A stretch of 64,000 nucleotides of DNA from Litorilituus sediminis (lineage in GTDB: Bacteria > Pseudomonadota > Gammaproteobacteria > Enterobacterales > Alteromonadaceae), in the NCBI RefSeq assembly GCF_004295665.1, contig NZ_CP034759.1, positions 2,294,001 to 2,358,000 of the forward strand. The letters run 5' to 3'. The notes below the pieces were generated by a model. It ran no database searches. It had not been told where the DNA came from and saw only the letters and a program-made list of their open reading frames with translations. The position numbers and the translations under genes are program-made. This document shows positions 35,078 through 43,309 of the stretch, one piece after another; the first letter of the stretch is position 1; every line of letters starts with the position of its first letter.

Positions 35078-36460
35078 CTAATCTTTAAAGAAAACCGTGT
35101 CTTTAATCAGTTGAATTTCAGGTTGTTCTACCGCTTGAATAACAAATTGAATTTTTGTCATTTTCTTGTCGAGATCATAACCATCTGCCGATAATGTTAC
35201 TGGCACTTCTTGCATAACCCCAGGAAAAATAAGTAGCTTTTCTGGTGCAGACAAACTCGCCGCATCTATGCCTTTGGCACTAATATCATAATGAAGCGGT
35301 TGCTGTGTTTTATTGAGAATTTTTAAGGTATAAGTGTTCTCTACTAAGCCTTCATAATTGACTCGATATAAAGCATTTCTATCGCGTAAAATCGAAGTTT
35401 CTAGCGGTATACGAGCATTAATCCAAACTGCCATCAGCACAGTAATTAACAAGGTGAAACTACCATAACCTATCAGTTTCAAACTCATTTTATTCTTAGG
35501 CTTACCTAATAACTCATGCTCGCTGGTATAGCGGATCAAACCTTTGTCATAACCAAATCTGTCCATTGTCTGATCACAGGCATCTACGCATAAGGCACAG
35601 TTAATACACTCATACTGCATACCATTACGAATATCGATACCTACGGGGCACACTTCAACACAAAGATTACAATCAACACAATCGCCCAAGCCTAATTGTT
35701 TTGCATCATCCTTACGACGACGTGGTCCTCGCCTTTCACCGCGCTGACTATCATAAGCAACAAGTAAGGTGTCTTTATCAAACATAGCCGACTGAAAACG
35801 TGCATACGGACACATATGGGTACATACTTTTTCTCGTAAAAAGCCTGCATTACCGTAGGTGCACAAGGCAAAAAACAACACCCAAAAGGTAATTAAACCA
35901 CTCCATTGAAAGGTCATCATTTCTGCATACAGATCAGCAGCAGGGATAAAGTAAGAAATAAAGGTAGTAGAAGTGAACAACGACATAAATAACCAAATAG
36001 CATGCTTAGTCGCTTTCTTTTGAATTTTATCGCGTGACCATGGTTTTTTATCTAAAGCAATGCGCTGATTACGATTACCTTCAATGCGATGCTCAACCCA
36101 AATATAGGCTAAGGTCCATACCGTTTGCGGACACACATAACCACACCACACTCGCCCAAGCCAAGCGGTAACAAAGAATAACGCAAAGGCCGCAACCATA
36201 AAAATTCCCGCTAACAAAATAAAGTCTTGCGGCCAGAAGGTGACGGAAAATATGCGAAATTGTTGTTGACCAATATCTAACAATACCGCTTGTTGGCCAT
36301 TATATTGAATAAACGGAATAGCAATAAAGGTTAGCATAAGCAACCAACTCAGCTTACGCCTTATATCTTGAAATCGTCCTTTTTGCTCTCTTACTTGAAT
36401 ATTGCCTTCATGCTCATAAGGCTTAATGATCATTTGCTCTTCATTAATATTGAACTTCAT
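35078..36460 (-). CDS. ccoG: cytochrome c oxidase accessory protein CcoG (4Fe-4S, RdxA/FixG family)
   Basis: A 460-residue membrane protein with about five transmembrane segments (first about 32-50 and 75-98) and ferredoxin-like clusters. Cysteine motifs visible: CGYVCPQTVW, CTHMCPYARFQ, and CVDCNLCVEVCPVGIDIRNGM followed by CINCALCVDACD, which bind [4Fe-4S] clusters. A periplasmic Ig-like domain closes the protein. CcoG/RdxA helps copper handling for cbb3 oxidase assembly. A sigma54-type promoter and palindromic upstream sites sit before it. Confidence 0.93.
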   Translation of the reverse strand: MKFNINEEQMIIKPYEHEGNIQVREQKGRFQDIRRKLSWLLMLTFIAIPFIQYNGQQAVLLDIGQQQFRIFSVTFWPQDFILLAGIFMVAAFALFFVTAWLGRVWCGYVCPQTVWTLAYIWVEHRIEGNRNQRIALDKKPWSRDKIQKKATKHAIWLFMSLFTSTTFISYFIPAADLYAEMMTFQWSGLITFWVLFFALCTYGNAGFLREKVCTHMCPYARFQSAMFDKDTLLVAYDSQRGERRGPRRRKDDAKQLGLGDCVDCNLCVEVCPVGIDIRNGMQYECINCALCVDACDQTMDRFGYDKGLIRYTSEHELLGKPKNKMSLKLIGYGSFTLLITVLMAVWINARIPLETSILRDRNALYRVNYEGLVENTYTLKILNKTQQPLHYDISAKGIDAASLSAPEKLLIFPGVMQEVPVTLSADGYDLDKKMTKIQFVIQAVEQPEIQLIKDTVFFKD

Positions 36461-36498
36461 TTTTTATAATCAGGAAAATTGATGGTTACCCTGATATA

Positions 36499-36513
36499 TC
36501 AATAATCGAGCCA
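36499..36513 (-). promoter_or_regulatory. sigma54 (-24/-12) promoter of ccoG
   Basis: On the minus strand the site reads TGGCTCGATTATTGA, matching the RpoN consensus TGGCACG-N4-TTGC in all but two positions with correct 10-base spacing between the GG and the -12 element. It lies about 40 bases before the ccoG start and 65-100 bases downstream of two palindromic activator sites. Confidence 0.7.
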
Positions 36514-36577
36514 ATCTATAAAAAACAATAAACCTTTGATTTATCTTGAATTGTATTTTAAATAGCTTTTATTTAAG

Positions 36578-36611
36578 GCACGATATATCGTGTATACGCG
36601 ACATATCGTGC
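36578..36611. promoter_or_regulatory. two palindromic upstream activator sites for ccoG
   Basis: Site 1, GCACGATATATCGTG (36578-36592), and site 2, on the minus strand GCACGATATGTCGCG (36597-36611), share 13 of 15 positions and are 19 bases apart centre to centre. A third copy lies ahead of the regulator gene (38062-38076). They are the likely binding sites of the PAS-sigma54 activator encoded next door. Confidence 0.7.
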
Positions 36612-36620
36612 TTTTTAGTA

Positions 36621-38045
36621 TTATTCTCGTTTAATCATAAGTTTTTTCATGCGTGAACGTAAGGTACTCGCGGGCATGCCTAACACCTCTGCAGCGCCTG
36701 ATTCTCCACCAATGCGCCACTTGCAAGCAGCCAATATTTCTAGAATATAAGCTCGCTCTATTTCTGCTAAGGTCTTTTTATTACTCGCCCAAGCATTGCC
36801 TAACTCATTAAAACTCTGCTGAATATCTAATACGCTCGTTGTTGATAGAATTACCTCGCGTTCAAGTATATTCTGTAACTCACGAATATTACCCGGCCAA
36901 CTGTATTTCGCTAACTTTTGTATACTGCGTTTATTAACACCACGGATTTGCTTTTTAAGCTTCTGATTTAGCTGATTAATAATGCTATCGCATAATATAG
37001 GTAAATCTTCAATACGCTCTCGCAATGCTGGTACTTGGATAGGAAAAACATTCAAGCGGTAATACAAATCCATACGAAACTTACCTTCAGACACCATGGC
37101 GATTAAGTTTCGATTTGTTGCGGCAATAATGCGTATATCCACTTTAATGGTTCTACTACCACCTACTCGCTCAAACTCTTGCTCCTGAAGAACCCGTAAA
37201 AGTTTACTTTGCGCTTCAAGGCTTAGCTCTCCAATTTCATCTAAAAACAAAGTACCCTTATCTGCTAACTCAAAGCGGCCTTTACGTCTTTCATTGGCAC
37301 CAGTAAAAGCCCCTTTTTCATGACCAAATAATTCCGACTCAAGCAAGCTCGCAGTAAAAGCGGCGCAATTAACTTTCATCATAGGTGAATCACTTCGCTC
37401 ACTTAACTGATGCAAATTACGCGCGACCACTTCCTTACCTGTACCATTTTCCCCTAAAATCAGCACAGTACTATCGGTTTGCCCGACCAACTTAATTTGT
37501 TTGAGCATTTGCATAAAAGGTTTACTGATCCCTTCAAGGCCAGAGCCCGACCATGCTTCATTGATTTCATCTTGCAGGTAAGTATTTTCTTGTTGCAGCT
37601 TTTCCGTGAGCTCCTGAACTTTCTTTAACGCCTCACGCAAATTATCATCTGCCAAACGCTGTTGACTGACATCACGAAAAACCGCAACGGCACCAATGCG
37701 TTCACCATTTTTATATACCGGTGTTGAGGTATATTCCACCGGAAAACAACTGCCATCTTTACGCCAAAATACTTCATCGGTCACTCTGCGCTCGATACCA
37801 TCACGCATAGTGTTATATATTTTGCACTCTTCAACCGGGTAATGCTCACCATTGGCATGGCTATGATGATGATATTTATGAATATTTTTACCTAGCAACT
37901 CTTCTGCTCGCCATCCCGTCATTTGTTCAGCTGCAGGATTAATAAATACAGCATTACCTTCGCTATCAAAGCCATAAACACCTTCACCCACGGCATTAAG
38001 TAGCAATTCAGAATCCGCTAAAAACTGTTTTATAGTTTGAGGCAT
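36621..38045 (-). CDS. PAS-domain sigma54-dependent transcriptional activator
   Basis: A 474-residue enhancer-binding protein. Domains: PAS (about 10-125; [19 protein letters not shown], then [19 protein letters not shown]), coiled coil (about 130-163), AAA+ (about 167-400) with Walker A GENGTGKE (198-205), sigma54-contact loop GAFTGA (245-250) and Walker B TLFLDEIG (265-272), and a Fis-type HTH at the C-terminus ([19 protein letters not shown]). It is a single-PAS activator with no receiver domain, so it senses its own signal, perhaps via the PAS pocket. The signal is unknown. It lies just upstream of ccoG and next to identical palindromic sites. Confidence 0.9.
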   Translation of the reverse strand: MPQTIKQFLADSELLLNAVGEGVYGFDSEGNAVFINPAAEQMTGWRAEELLGKNIHKYHHHSHANGEHYPVEECKIYNTMRDGIERRVTDEVFWRKDGSCFPVEYTSTPVYKNGERIGAVAVFRDVSQQRLADDNLREALKKVQELTEKLQQENTYLQDEINEAWSGSGLEGISKPFMQMLKQIKLVGQTDSTVLILGENGTGKEVVARNLHQLSERSDSPMMKVNCAAFTASLLESELFGHEKGAFTGANERRKGRFELADKGTLFLDEIGELSLEAQSKLLRVLQEQEFERVGGSRTIKVDIRIIAATNRNLIAMVSEGKFRMDLYYRLNVFPIQVPALRERIEDLPILCDSIINQLNQKLKKQIRGVNKRSIQKLAKYSWPGNIRELQNILEREVILSTTSVLDIQQSFNELGNAWASNKKTLAEIERAYILEILAACKWRIGGESGAAEVLGMPASTLRSRMKKLMIKRE

Positions 38046-38061
38046 GTTAACTTTCCTAAAA

Positions 38062-38076
38062 GCACGATATTTCGCG
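38062..38076. promoter_or_regulatory. third copy of the palindromic activator site
   Basis: GCACGATATTTCGCG lies 17 bases ahead of the PAS-sigma54 activator gene and differs from the two sites before ccoG only at the variable centre and one outer base. It could mediate autorepression or influence the divergent gene at 38197. Confidence 0.65.
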
Positions 38077-38196
38077 CCTAAGATACACCTATTTCTATAA
38101 CGATGAAAAGTAATAATTCATGCCTTTTGCCATGCTCGGCAAATAAATCATTTATCTCTGATATAATTTTTGTATTAGTCATCACGCATAACTGTT

Positions 38197-39075
38197 ATGA
38201 AGATAATTTCACTGATTAGTATTTTGCTATACAGCTTGTTAAATGCCATGTGTTTTGCAGGTGAGCAAATAGATACCATTCGATATATCGAATCTGCTCA
38301 GCATCCAGATCCTAAGCAGGGCTATTTTGTCGAATTATTGTCTTTAGCGTTAGCGGCTAGCAAAGATGAATATGGTGACTACCAGTTACAACCTGTGCGT
38401 TATGAAATGGCGCAAGGTCGTGCCTCTATGATGTTGCAAAGAAATGAATTAATTGATGTTCATTGGCGTATGACGTCAAAATCACTAGAAAGCAAACTAC
38501 AAGCTATTTACTTTCCTATTCTAAAAGGTCTTATGGGCTATCGAATATTTATCATTAGAAAAGAAGATCAGCCGCTATTTAAGCAAGTAAATTCTCTTGC
38601 TGAATTACAAACACTTTCTCTAGGACAAGGCATAAACTGGCCTGACAGCGAAATTTTACTCAGCAATGGTTTTAATGTCATTAAAGGCTACGACATTCAT
38701 TTGTTGAAAATGCTGAAACGAAAACGCTTTGATTACTTTCCTAGAGCACTGCATGAGCCATGGCTTGAGATAGCCAATGAGCCAGAACTTATGGTTGAGC
38801 AAAGTTTTATGTTGACCTACCCTGCCCCTATGTATTTCTTCGTGAATAAGAACAACAAACGCTTAACGGACAGGTTAACGCTCGGTTTAAAGCGCTTATT
38901 AAATTCGGGAAAGTTTGAGCATTACTTTGAAAATCATGCAATTACTTCAAACATATTGGCTAAAGCGAAATTAGCCAATAGACGCGTATTTCAACTAAGT
39001 AGCCCGCTATTATCGAAACAAACTAACGAGCTACTTAAGGACAAACGCTTATGGATAAAGGTAAATGATCTCTGA
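38197..39075 (+). CDS. periplasmic solute-binding-protein-like protein
   Basis: A 292-residue protein with a signal peptide (IISLISILLYSLLNAMCFAG) and a layout like type 3 periplasmic binding proteins (bilobal alpha/beta): GYFVELLSLALAA near the start, VNSLAELQTLSLGQGINWPDSEIL, KMLKRKRFDYFPRAL, then LTYPAPMYFFVNKNNKRLTDRLTLGLKRLLNSGKFE. It is not linked to ABC-transporter genes, so it is an orphan, perhaps a sensing or scavenging protein. It is divergent from the sigma54 activator. Confidence 0.65.
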   Translation: MKIISLISILLYSLLNAMCFAGEQIDTIRYIESAQHPDPKQGYFVELLSLALAASKDEYGDYQLQPVRYEMAQGRASMMLQRNELIDVHWRMTSKSLESKLQAIYFPILKGLMGYRIFIIRKEDQPLFKQVNSLAELQTLSLGQGINWPDSEILLSNGFNVIKGYDIHLLKMLKRKRFDYFPRALHEPWLEIANEPELMVEQSFMLTYPAPMYFFVNKNNKRLTDRLTLGLKRLLNSGKFEHYFENHAITSNILAKAKLANRRVFQLSSPLLSKQTNELLKDKRLWIKVNDL

Positions 39076-39076
39076 T

Positions 39077-39322
39077 CTACCTAACTAGCTCTATCTCTTG
39101 TGCTGTAACGTCTATGGTATTGTCTACTTCCACTTCGATATCTTCATCAATTTGCACTAAGATTTCTTCTTCAACAAGCTCTTGCTGCAGTTCTAGCTCC
39201 TTATCAAGCACCTGCTCTACTTTTTTAGCAATTTCTTGCTGCGGCATTGGCAGATTAGGCTCTTGTGCCATTACACCGAATGAAAATACAGTTGTCATTA
39301 AAGCTACTAATAATTTATTCAT
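39077..39322 (-). CDS. small acidic exported protein, function unknown
   Basis: An 81-residue protein with a signal peptide (NKLLVALMTTVFSFGVMAQ) and an acidic, Glu-rich body with heptad-like spacing (KKVEQVLDKELELQQELVEEE then VQIDEDIEVEVDN). I do not recognise a family. The ATG at 39322 is chosen over 39340 because AGGTG precedes it. It is convergent with the binding-protein-like gene (2 bases between stops). Confidence 0.55.
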   Translation of the reverse strand: MNKLLVALMTTVFSFGVMAQEPNLPMPQQEIAKKVEQVLDKELELQQELVEEEILVQIDEDIEVEVDNTIDVTAQEIELVR

Positions 39323-40105
39323 GGTATCACCTCTTAACAATGCTGATTGGCTTAATCGCTTACCTATTAAGATACTCGCTTTAAAAAAATTAACTGTAAT
39401 CTTGCTACATCAAGATGTTATTGATTGTAATGCCAGCAACTTTAAAACTGTGACTGGTCCTAATTCATGAGATTTTTCCATCAAGAGAGCTTTTACGGAT
39501 CTAACTTGTAGAGTGATTGATATTTTTATATTTCGAAGTTTCAGTCATATTACCTAGGATTCAGTCAGCAAACTTAATGATCACTTGTAACCAGAAGTAG
39601 GCATTATTTTTAACGTTCACTTTTTTGTCTTGTAATATAGCTATATTCTCTTCTGCTATCTTGAGCCATAGCTACACCTCTCGGATTCTCTTGAAAGAAG
39701 TAATCGGCTAGGTGCCGTTCCCCATATGCTTACATATTAATGAGCACTTCAGGCACTTTGTATAAATAAAGTTAGTGACCATTAGAGACTTCAGTTAGCC
39801 ATAAGCTGACATTGAGTTTTGAGAAACAATGATCATATTAAGGGTAAGTTTAACTAAAATTTACTAATTTTTTGTGGGTCTGCTGCAAGCTCATTGTTGT
39901 CGTTTCCCCTGAATTTTAAACGGTAACTTGATGCCTAAAAATGTCACCATTAGATTTTTGTTCAATAATGTACTGAAATGCAAAGCACCTACTTTTTAGT
40001 TCGAGTTTGACTGACTTGCTAGGTGAATTAGCTTTAAACACCACTCGAAATTGCAAGTAGTGTTCACTGATATGAACTAATACATAATATGTAAAAATAT
40101 TACCG
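39323..40105. other. gene-poor region, possibly decayed DNA
   Basis: About 780 bases with stops in all frames and no gene of clear family. It includes a frame at 39916-40128 on the minus strand that overlaps the end of the FG-GAP gene, and a 19-codon frame at 39610-39669 with a strong ribosome site. No inverted repeats typical of the two MITE-like elements in this window were found here. It may be the remnant of a lost gene. Confidence 0.4.
39610..39669 (-). CDS. possible 19-residue small open reading frame
   Basis: A short frame (MAQDSRREYSYITRQKSER) whose ATG is preceded at ideal spacing by GAGAGGTG. It has no recognisable domain and stands in otherwise gene-poor DNA. The evidence is only the ribosome site; it could be chance or a remnant. 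Confidence 0.2.
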   Translation of the reverse strand: MAQDSRREYSYITRQKSER

Positions 40106-41494
40106 CTAAAAATTACCCGTCCCGTCATTCCAAAGCACTACCCCCGAAGATTTTGCATCATCACCGCCTAGTACAAGATCTAGGTAACCATCATTATTAA
40201 GGTCAACAAGCTTTGTGGAAACAATAAACATATCGCCATTATCCGCAGTTTTAAATGCAGTCGACTTTCTCTGAAAATTAGCTTCACCATCGTTGATAAA
40301 TACTTGGATATTTCCGCCATGGGAAACATCTGTTCCGGTGATATCAGAAAATACTATATCGAGATCCCCATCATTATCAATATCACCGATATCAGAAGAG
40401 TGGGTAAAACCATTATAATCAAACACACTTTGTTTGCTGTCATTAACATTGAGGGTGGTAGCATCTGAAGCAAGTAGTAATAAATTTCTTTCTCCTGCAA
40501 AATCCCCACCGTCATAACCATGACTGGTGATCACTATATCGTTTAATTGATCACCATTAAAATCAGCACTAAGTGCCTCTCTAGCATGTGTCAATTGCTC
40601 TGTTGTAGCAATAACTTCATTTGTCCCTTCTATAAAAGTGCCGTCTTTTGTATTTAAAAGAACAACAAAAGGCGAAAGTTCATCGATGAATCCGCCGTTT
40701 TTCCATTTAGAACCACCGTAGAAAATGTCAGAAAATCCGTCAGAGTTAAGATCGACAACAATAGGACTATAGATGAATGCGGCATTATCAGCACCTTTAA
40801 GAGTCGCTACACTATTATCAAGCAGTGTGAAATTAAAGTCCCCTGTCTCGATTAATTCATTTCTATAAATAGACCAATGAATTTGTTGCTCAGCTGTTCC
40901 AAAATTTATAAAACGATGGGACATGAGATCAATATCACCATCATTGTCGAAATCTAAAGGAATAAACGAGCCTACACTATTAAGCTGTTCCCAGGGCATT
41001 GGTTGAAATTGTCCATTTTCGGTTGCTATCAATAATGGCATCTCAGTTGCGTTTTGAAAGCCTATGGATTCATTCCAATGCGATTGATCAAGGTGTGAAA
41101 CGATATCCAGTAAACCATCGTTATTTAAATCGGCTAGGTAAAGTTTATCGATCCATTGAAACCAAGTATTTTCTAATACTGAAAAATAGTTAGATGTTTC
41201 ATCAGTAAAAGTATCATCTTGGTTATTAATGAGCACTTGAATTCTTGCTTCGCCATACATAGAAGGCGTTCTTGATAAAATTAAATCTTTAAAACCATCA
41301 TTATTTAGGTCGTCACTTGTAATATCCGTTATTAATTCAAATCCGTCATACAGAGGCAATTTACTTGAAGATTGTACGGGGTCTGTTGGGGGCGTAGGAG
41401 TACTACCGCCATCATTACTACTGTCATCACTACTCCCCCCGCCACAACCCAATAATAAAAAAACCATCAAAAAATAGCTTACTGAATTTTTCAT
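40106..41494 (-). CDS. FG-GAP/VCBS-repeat lipoprotein
   Basis: A 462-residue secreted lipoprotein: signal peptide ending LLLGC, a Gly/Ser/Asp/Thr/Pro-rich linker, then calcium-binding FG-GAP/VCBS repeats. At least seven DxNxDGxxD-type loops are visible (for example DLNNDGFKDL, DFDNDGDIDL, DIDNDGDLDI, DLNNDGYLDL). Such proteins form beta-propellers and often mediate cell-surface binding. It ends abruptly at VVLWNDGTGNF; homologues commonly continue, and an in-frame shift would join a 70-residue downstream frame, so a C-terminal truncation is possible. Start at 41494 has the lipobox. Confidence 0.75.
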   Translation of the reverse strand: MKNSVSYFLMVFLLLGCGGGSSDDSSNDGGSTPTPPTDPVQSSSKLPLYDGFELITDITSDDLNNDGFKDLILSRTPSMYGEARIQVLINNQDDTFTDETSNYFSVLENTWFQWIDKLYLADLNNDGLLDIVSHLDQSHWNESIGFQNATEMPLLIATENGQFQPMPWEQLNSVGSFIPLDFDNDGDIDLMSHRFINFGTAEQQIHWSIYRNELIETGDFNFTLLDNSVATLKGADNAAFIYSPIVVDLNSDGFSDIFYGGSKWKNGGFIDELSPFVVLLNTKDGTFIEGTNEVIATTEQLTHAREALSADFNGDQLNDIVITSHGYDGGDFAGERNLLLLASDATTLNVNDSKQSVFDYNGFTHSSDIGDIDNDGDLDIVFSDITGTDVSHGGNIQVFINDGEANFQRKSTAFKTADNGDMFIVSTKLVDLNNDGYLDLVLGGDDAKSSGVVLWNDGTGNF

Positions 41495-41503
41495 GAACAA
41501 CAC

Positions 41504-41849
41504 CTGTATATTAGTTGTTTTAATTATTTTTAATATACCACCGCTTACAAAATTTAAGAAACTATTACTTGATTTTGAAATAGCGTTTATTAAAAAATAT
41601 CAAAGTTAAAACAGTAGAACTAAACTGAAAAGGCAACGACCCCTTTGGTGGCTTTGTTCACATTCAGGCTTAAATACTTATCGACAACAGTCATATCAAA
41701 ATACCCATGTTTTTATCTATGGATGAACGTCTATATCGTATCTTTGATAGCATTGAGCCAGCAATAATTGGAGCATACTTCAATTAAGAGTTTTTGTTAA
41801 AAAGACATGATTATCATTAATCTCATTCAGTGACTTATAATCTCAAGCA
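41504..41849. other. gap between FG-GAP lipoprotein and TauE exporter
   Basis: About 345 bases without a supportable gene. Two very short frames with gene-like starts occur (MTVVDKYLSLNV on the minus strand from about 41689 and MDERLYRIFDSI on the plus strand from about 41714), both ending within 25 codons. They look like remnants rather than genes. Confidence 0.35.
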
Positions 41850-42626
41850 TTATGCGTAGTCACAAAACGCCAAAGCAGCAATACTGGCAGCAACAGTCAT
41901 TAACAACACCATAAGCTTCAATGTTTTCGCCTTAACATTTACCGCAAACTTAACCGCTATTTGCGCACCGACTATGCTACCAATAGCCAGTAAAAGTCCG
42001 GGTAACCAAGCTATTTGCTCTCTGACAATAAAAACCACTAACGCAACCGAGGTAAAAATTAAGGTTGCCACCATCTTCATGGCGTTCGCTCTTAATAAGT
42101 CATAATTAAGTACACCAACAAAAGCTGCAATCAATACAAAACCAACGCCTGCTTGGACAAAGCCGCCATAAAAGCCGGCAACAACTGTAGCAGCAAGGGC
42201 TTTTTTGCTGGCAAAGCAGCTTTTATTTTGCCTTACCTGCTCTGCATCCGTATCTGCTTTTAATACCACCCATAAAGAAACCGCTATCATAGTGCCTAAT
42301 AATAAAGGCTTAAGTAACTCTACATTAATATATGAGGCGGCAAGCGCGCCACATAAACCACCGATTAACAAAGGCCAAAAGGTATCTTTAACTGAGCTAG
42401 CTTCAATTTTGCCATGCTGATAAAAGCCTCGACTCGCCGTTAACGACTGCATAAAAACGCTAACGCGATTAGTGGCATTAGCAACATCGGCAGGTAAGCC
42501 ATAAATCATTAAAGCTGGCAAAGAAAGGTTAGAGCCGCCACCAGCCAATGTATTTATAATACCCGCCAGTAAGCCGATAACGATTAAAATACCCGCTTGT
42601 AAGACATCGATTGAAGATAACAGCAT
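41850..42626 (-). CDS. TauE/SafE family sulfite/sulfonate exporter-like permease
   Basis: A 258-residue membrane protein with about eight hydrophobic segments and the TauE signatures: AGIINTLAGGGSNLSLPAL at the start, WPLLIGGLCGALAASYI in the middle, GFYGGFVQAGVGF, and GAQIAVKFAVNVKAK near the end. Members move small anions or sulfur compounds; the substrate here is unknown. It begins 6 bases after ppnP and probably shares its transcript. Confidence 0.85.
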   Translation of the reverse strand: MLLSSIDVLQAGILIVIGLLAGIINTLAGGGSNLSLPALMIYGLPADVANATNRVSVFMQSLTASRGFYQHGKIEASSVKDTFWPLLIGGLCGALAASYINVELLKPLLLGTMIAVSLWVVLKADTDAEQVRQNKSCFASKKALAATVVAGFYGGFVQAGVGFVLIAAFVGVLNYDLLRANAMKMVATLIFTSVALVVFIVREQIAWLPGLLLAIGSIVGAQIAVKFAVNVKAKTLKLMVLLMTVAASIAALAFCDYA

Positions 42627-42632
42627 AAGAGA

Positions 42633-42950
42633 CTATTCAGCTAAGTAGCTACAACAATAATCTATAATTGATTTCGCTTTGATCTCAAACTTACTGTGCG
42701 CCGGCACATAGAAGGACTCACCAGCAACAATAGACTGCCAACTATCAGCTTCAGGTAATAAAATTTCACACTCGCCAGCAGTGATCTCCATTAACTCTTT
42801 TTCTTTGGTGGCGAATTTATAATCTCCGGGCATCATAATCCCTAAGGTTTTAAAACTACCATCGGCAAAAGTAATTTTGCGACTGGTTACCTTGCCATCA
42901 AAATATATATTGGCGGCTTTATTAACACTCACTTGGTTAAATTGACTCAT
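42633..42950 (-). CDS. ppnP: pyrimidine/purine nucleoside phosphorylase (YaiE family)
   Basis: A 105-residue cupin-fold enzyme of the PpnP/YaiE family (DUF1255), which cleaves nucleosides with phosphate. The core reads IYFDGKVTSRKITFADGSFKTLGIMMPGDYKFATKEKELMEITAG, then LLPEADSWQSIVAGESFYVPAHSKFEIK. It is slightly longer than the E. coli protein. GGGGAG precedes its ATG. It leads a likely operon with the TauE permease. Confidence 0.9.
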   Translation of the reverse strand: MSQFNQVSVNKAANIYFDGKVTSRKITFADGSFKTLGIMMPGDYKFATKEKELMEITAGECEILLPEADSWQSIVAGESFYVPAHSKFEIKAKSIIDYCCSYLAE

Positions 42951-42962
42951 GTTACTCCCCTT

Positions 42963-43227
42963 AGGACGTGTTTATCTTTGTTTAATAATTCAGCTGAGAG
43001 ATAAAACCTCTTTAATCAAGGCAAAAGTTGCGCAGTCTAGCTAGCTAAATCAGCGGTTTTTAACGCAGAGTAAAGAGGTTTTAGCCCCAGCCCTTCGGGC
43101 AATGGCTATTTATAACACTAGCTTCATTAGTATTCACTTATTTGGAACAACCAAACCACGTTCATACTGCTTTGCTATTGATAAAAATAGCCTATTGCTG
43201 AAAATATCAACAAAGGTCAACACGCCC
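42963..43227. repeat. MITE-like element with GGACGTGTT/GGGCGTGTT ends
   Basis: About 265 bases. The ends are 19-base imperfect inverted repeats: GGACGTGTTTATCTTTGTT at 42963-42981 and, on the minus strand, GGGCGTGTTGACCTTTGTT from 43227 to 43209 (16 of 19 identical). Inside is a perfect 13-base inverted repeat TAAAACCTCTTTA (43002-43014) / TAAAGAGGTTTTA (43071-43083). It has no coding content and lies between ppnP and ilvC. This end motif is the kind seen in small mobile repeats of Alteromonadales; a solitary end-like sequence occurs at 63851. Confidence 0.75.
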
Positions 43228-43309
43228 TGAAATAAAAAACGGCATATAGCGTGAAGCTAGATGCCGTTATTAATCATATTAGCTGCGCTAAACGCGTATT
43301 AATTGCTAC

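Noticed and set aside
39114..39470. 118-residue serine-rich plus-strand frame
   Set aside because: Antisense shadow of the acidic, Glu-rich exported protein; no domain or ribosome site.
41689..41790. Short gene-like starts (MTVVDKYLSL, MDERLYRIFD) as small proteins or transposase remnants
   Set aside because: Both end within 25 codons and match no transposase or known protein that I can recall.
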